A DNA stretch of 6,828 nucleotides from Pseudomonadota bacterium (GTDB taxonomy: Bacteria > Pseudomonadota > Gammaproteobacteria > Xanthomonadales > Xanthomonadaceae). Position numbers and translations under genes: made by a program. The notes under the pieces are model-generated. The model had not been told where the DNA came from, did no database searches, and saw nothing but the letters and a program-made list of their open reading frames with translations. How positions within the stretch are numbered: the stretch's first letter is position 1; each line of letters starts with the position of its first letter. Positions 6,061-6,828 of this stretch are shown one piece after another. The stretch spans positions 1-6,828 of the forward strand of contig JANXZP010000019.1 in assembly GCA_025355485.1 (NCBI GenBank). Reading direction: 5' to 3'.

Positions 6061-6828
6061 ATGCGCATCCTCGACCGCTCGATTTACCAGGGCCCATCGC
6101 TGTACGCCCACTTCCCGGTCATCCGGCTGGAGCTGGATCTGGGCGCGCTGGAACAATGGCCGACCGCCAAGCTCGGTCCCGCCTTCATCGATGGCCTGCT
6201 CGCCGCGTTGCCGGGCTTGAACGAACACGGTTGCTCGTATCGCGAACCTGGCGGGTTCGCGCGACGCATGCGCGAAGGCGAAGGCACCTGGCTCGGGCAC
6301 GTCCTCGAACACACCGCGATTGAATTGCAGAACGTTGCTGGCGAGAACGTCACTTTCGGCAAGACCCGCAGCATCGCCGACGATCGCCCGGGCGTGTATT
6401 CGGTGGTGTACGAATACGCGCAGAAGGAAGAAGGCGTCGCCGCCGGCGAGCTCGCTTTGAAATTGCTGTGTTCGCTGTTGCCCGAAGCGATCCGTCCGGT
6501 CGGCAGCGTCCCCGAGGATTTCGAGTGGGCTACTGCGCGCGATGCGTTCATCCGCTACGCGCAGCGTCGCGCGCTCGGACCGTCGACCAGCTCGCTGGTG
6601 CGCGCCGCCGACGAGCGCGGCATTCCGTGGCTGCGCCTGAACGATCAATCGCTGGTGCAGCTCGGCCATGGCAAATACCAGCAACGCATCCAGGCCACGG
6701 TGACCGGGCGCACGCCGCACATCGCGGTCGAACTGGCGAGCGACAAGGAAGAAACCAACAAGATCCTCGGCGCGCTCGGCCTGCCGGTGCCGCGCCAGGA
6801 GCTCGTGCAGTCGTCGGCCAAAGCGGTG
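6061..6828 (+). CDS. cphA: cyanophycin synthetase (3' partial)
   Basis: ATP-dependent, non-ribosomal polymerase that alternately adds Asp to the poly-Asp backbone and Arg to the Asp side chains. Only the first 256 codons are present, and the frame runs open through the window end. Full-length CphA is about 870-900 aa, so the rest of the ATP-grasp domain and the Mur-ligase-like C-terminal domain lie outside. The N-terminal domain (about 1-160) carries SYREPGGFARRM (59-70), EGTWLGHVLEHTAIELQ (74-90) and VTFGKTR (97-103). The ATP-grasp region begins around LGPSTSSLVRAA and continues through QLGHGKYQQRI and the lysine-containing DKEETNKILGALGLPVP (about 229-245). H80, E83 and H84 form an HxxEH motif matching the primer-generating hydrolytic site reported in some CphA1 enzymes. 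Lying downstream of cphB on the same strand, it fits a cyanophycin operon. Whether it has its own promoter in 6001-6060 is not clear. Confidence 0.96.
   Translation, partial: MRILDRSIYQGPSLYAHFPVIRLELDLGALEQWPTAKLGPAFIDGLLAALPGLNEHGCSYREPGGFARRMREGEGTWLGHVLEHTAIELQNVAGENVTFGKTRSIADDRPGVYSVVYEYAQKEEGVAAGELALKLLCSLLPEAIRPVGSVPEDFEWATARDAFIRYAQRRALGPSTSSLVRAADERGIPWLRLNDQSLVQLGHGKYQQRIQATVTGRTPHIAVELASDKEETNKILGALGLPVPRQELVQSSAKAV

Overview
The window is high-GC bacterial chromosome, about 65% by spot counts, densely packed with housekeeping-type genes. The protein styles fit a gammaproteobacterium of the Xanthomonadales/Lysobacterales type: an OapA/Csd3-like M23 endopeptidase followed directly by anmK, an ATGA-coupled exonuclease III and AmpG pair, and proteobacterial cyanophycin genes. 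This placement is inferred from protein character and gene order. No rRNA or other phylogenetic marker is present.

Left part (1-4759): cell-wall turnover plus one DNA repair gene. On the + strand, a membrane-anchored M23 murein endopeptidase (5' end outside the window) overlaps a GTG-started anmK (anhydro-N-acetylmuramic acid kinase) by 8 bases. Converging on them from the - strand is a two-gene unit, xthA then ampG. The stop of xthA overlaps the start of ampG (ATGA), and ampG ends only 26 bases from the end of anmK. MepM-like endopeptidase, AmpG and AnmK act at successive stages of peptidoglycan turnover: cutting crosslinks in the periplasm, importing anhydro-muropeptides, and phosphorylating the freed anhydroMurNAc. 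The exonuclease III has no obvious link to that pathway.

Middle (4760-4905): a 146-base divergent intergenic region between xthA (-) and cphB (+). It holds a perfect 6-bp hairpin, a -10-like element facing xthA, and a good Shine-Dalgarno site for cphB.

Right part (4906-6828): a cyanophycin (multi-L-arginyl-poly-L-aspartate) locus in the order cyanophycinase (cphB), a small low-GC gene of 81 codons, and cyanophycin synthetase (cphA, cut by the window end after 256 codons). CphA would make the nitrogen reserve polymer and CphB would degrade it to beta-Asp-Arg dipeptides. The small gene between them does not look like a cyanophycin gene. It faintly resembles small Imm32-type immunity proteins and may be a later insertion.

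No tRNA, rRNA, insertion sequence, CRISPR array, origin or convincing rho-independent terminator was found. There is no gene-free stretch over 300 bases; the largest gap is 146 bases. The most noteworthy points are the small gene inside the cyanophycin locus, the HxxEH motif in the CphA N-domain, and an in-frame A-AAA-AAC slippery heptamer flanked by an inverted repeat inside ampG.
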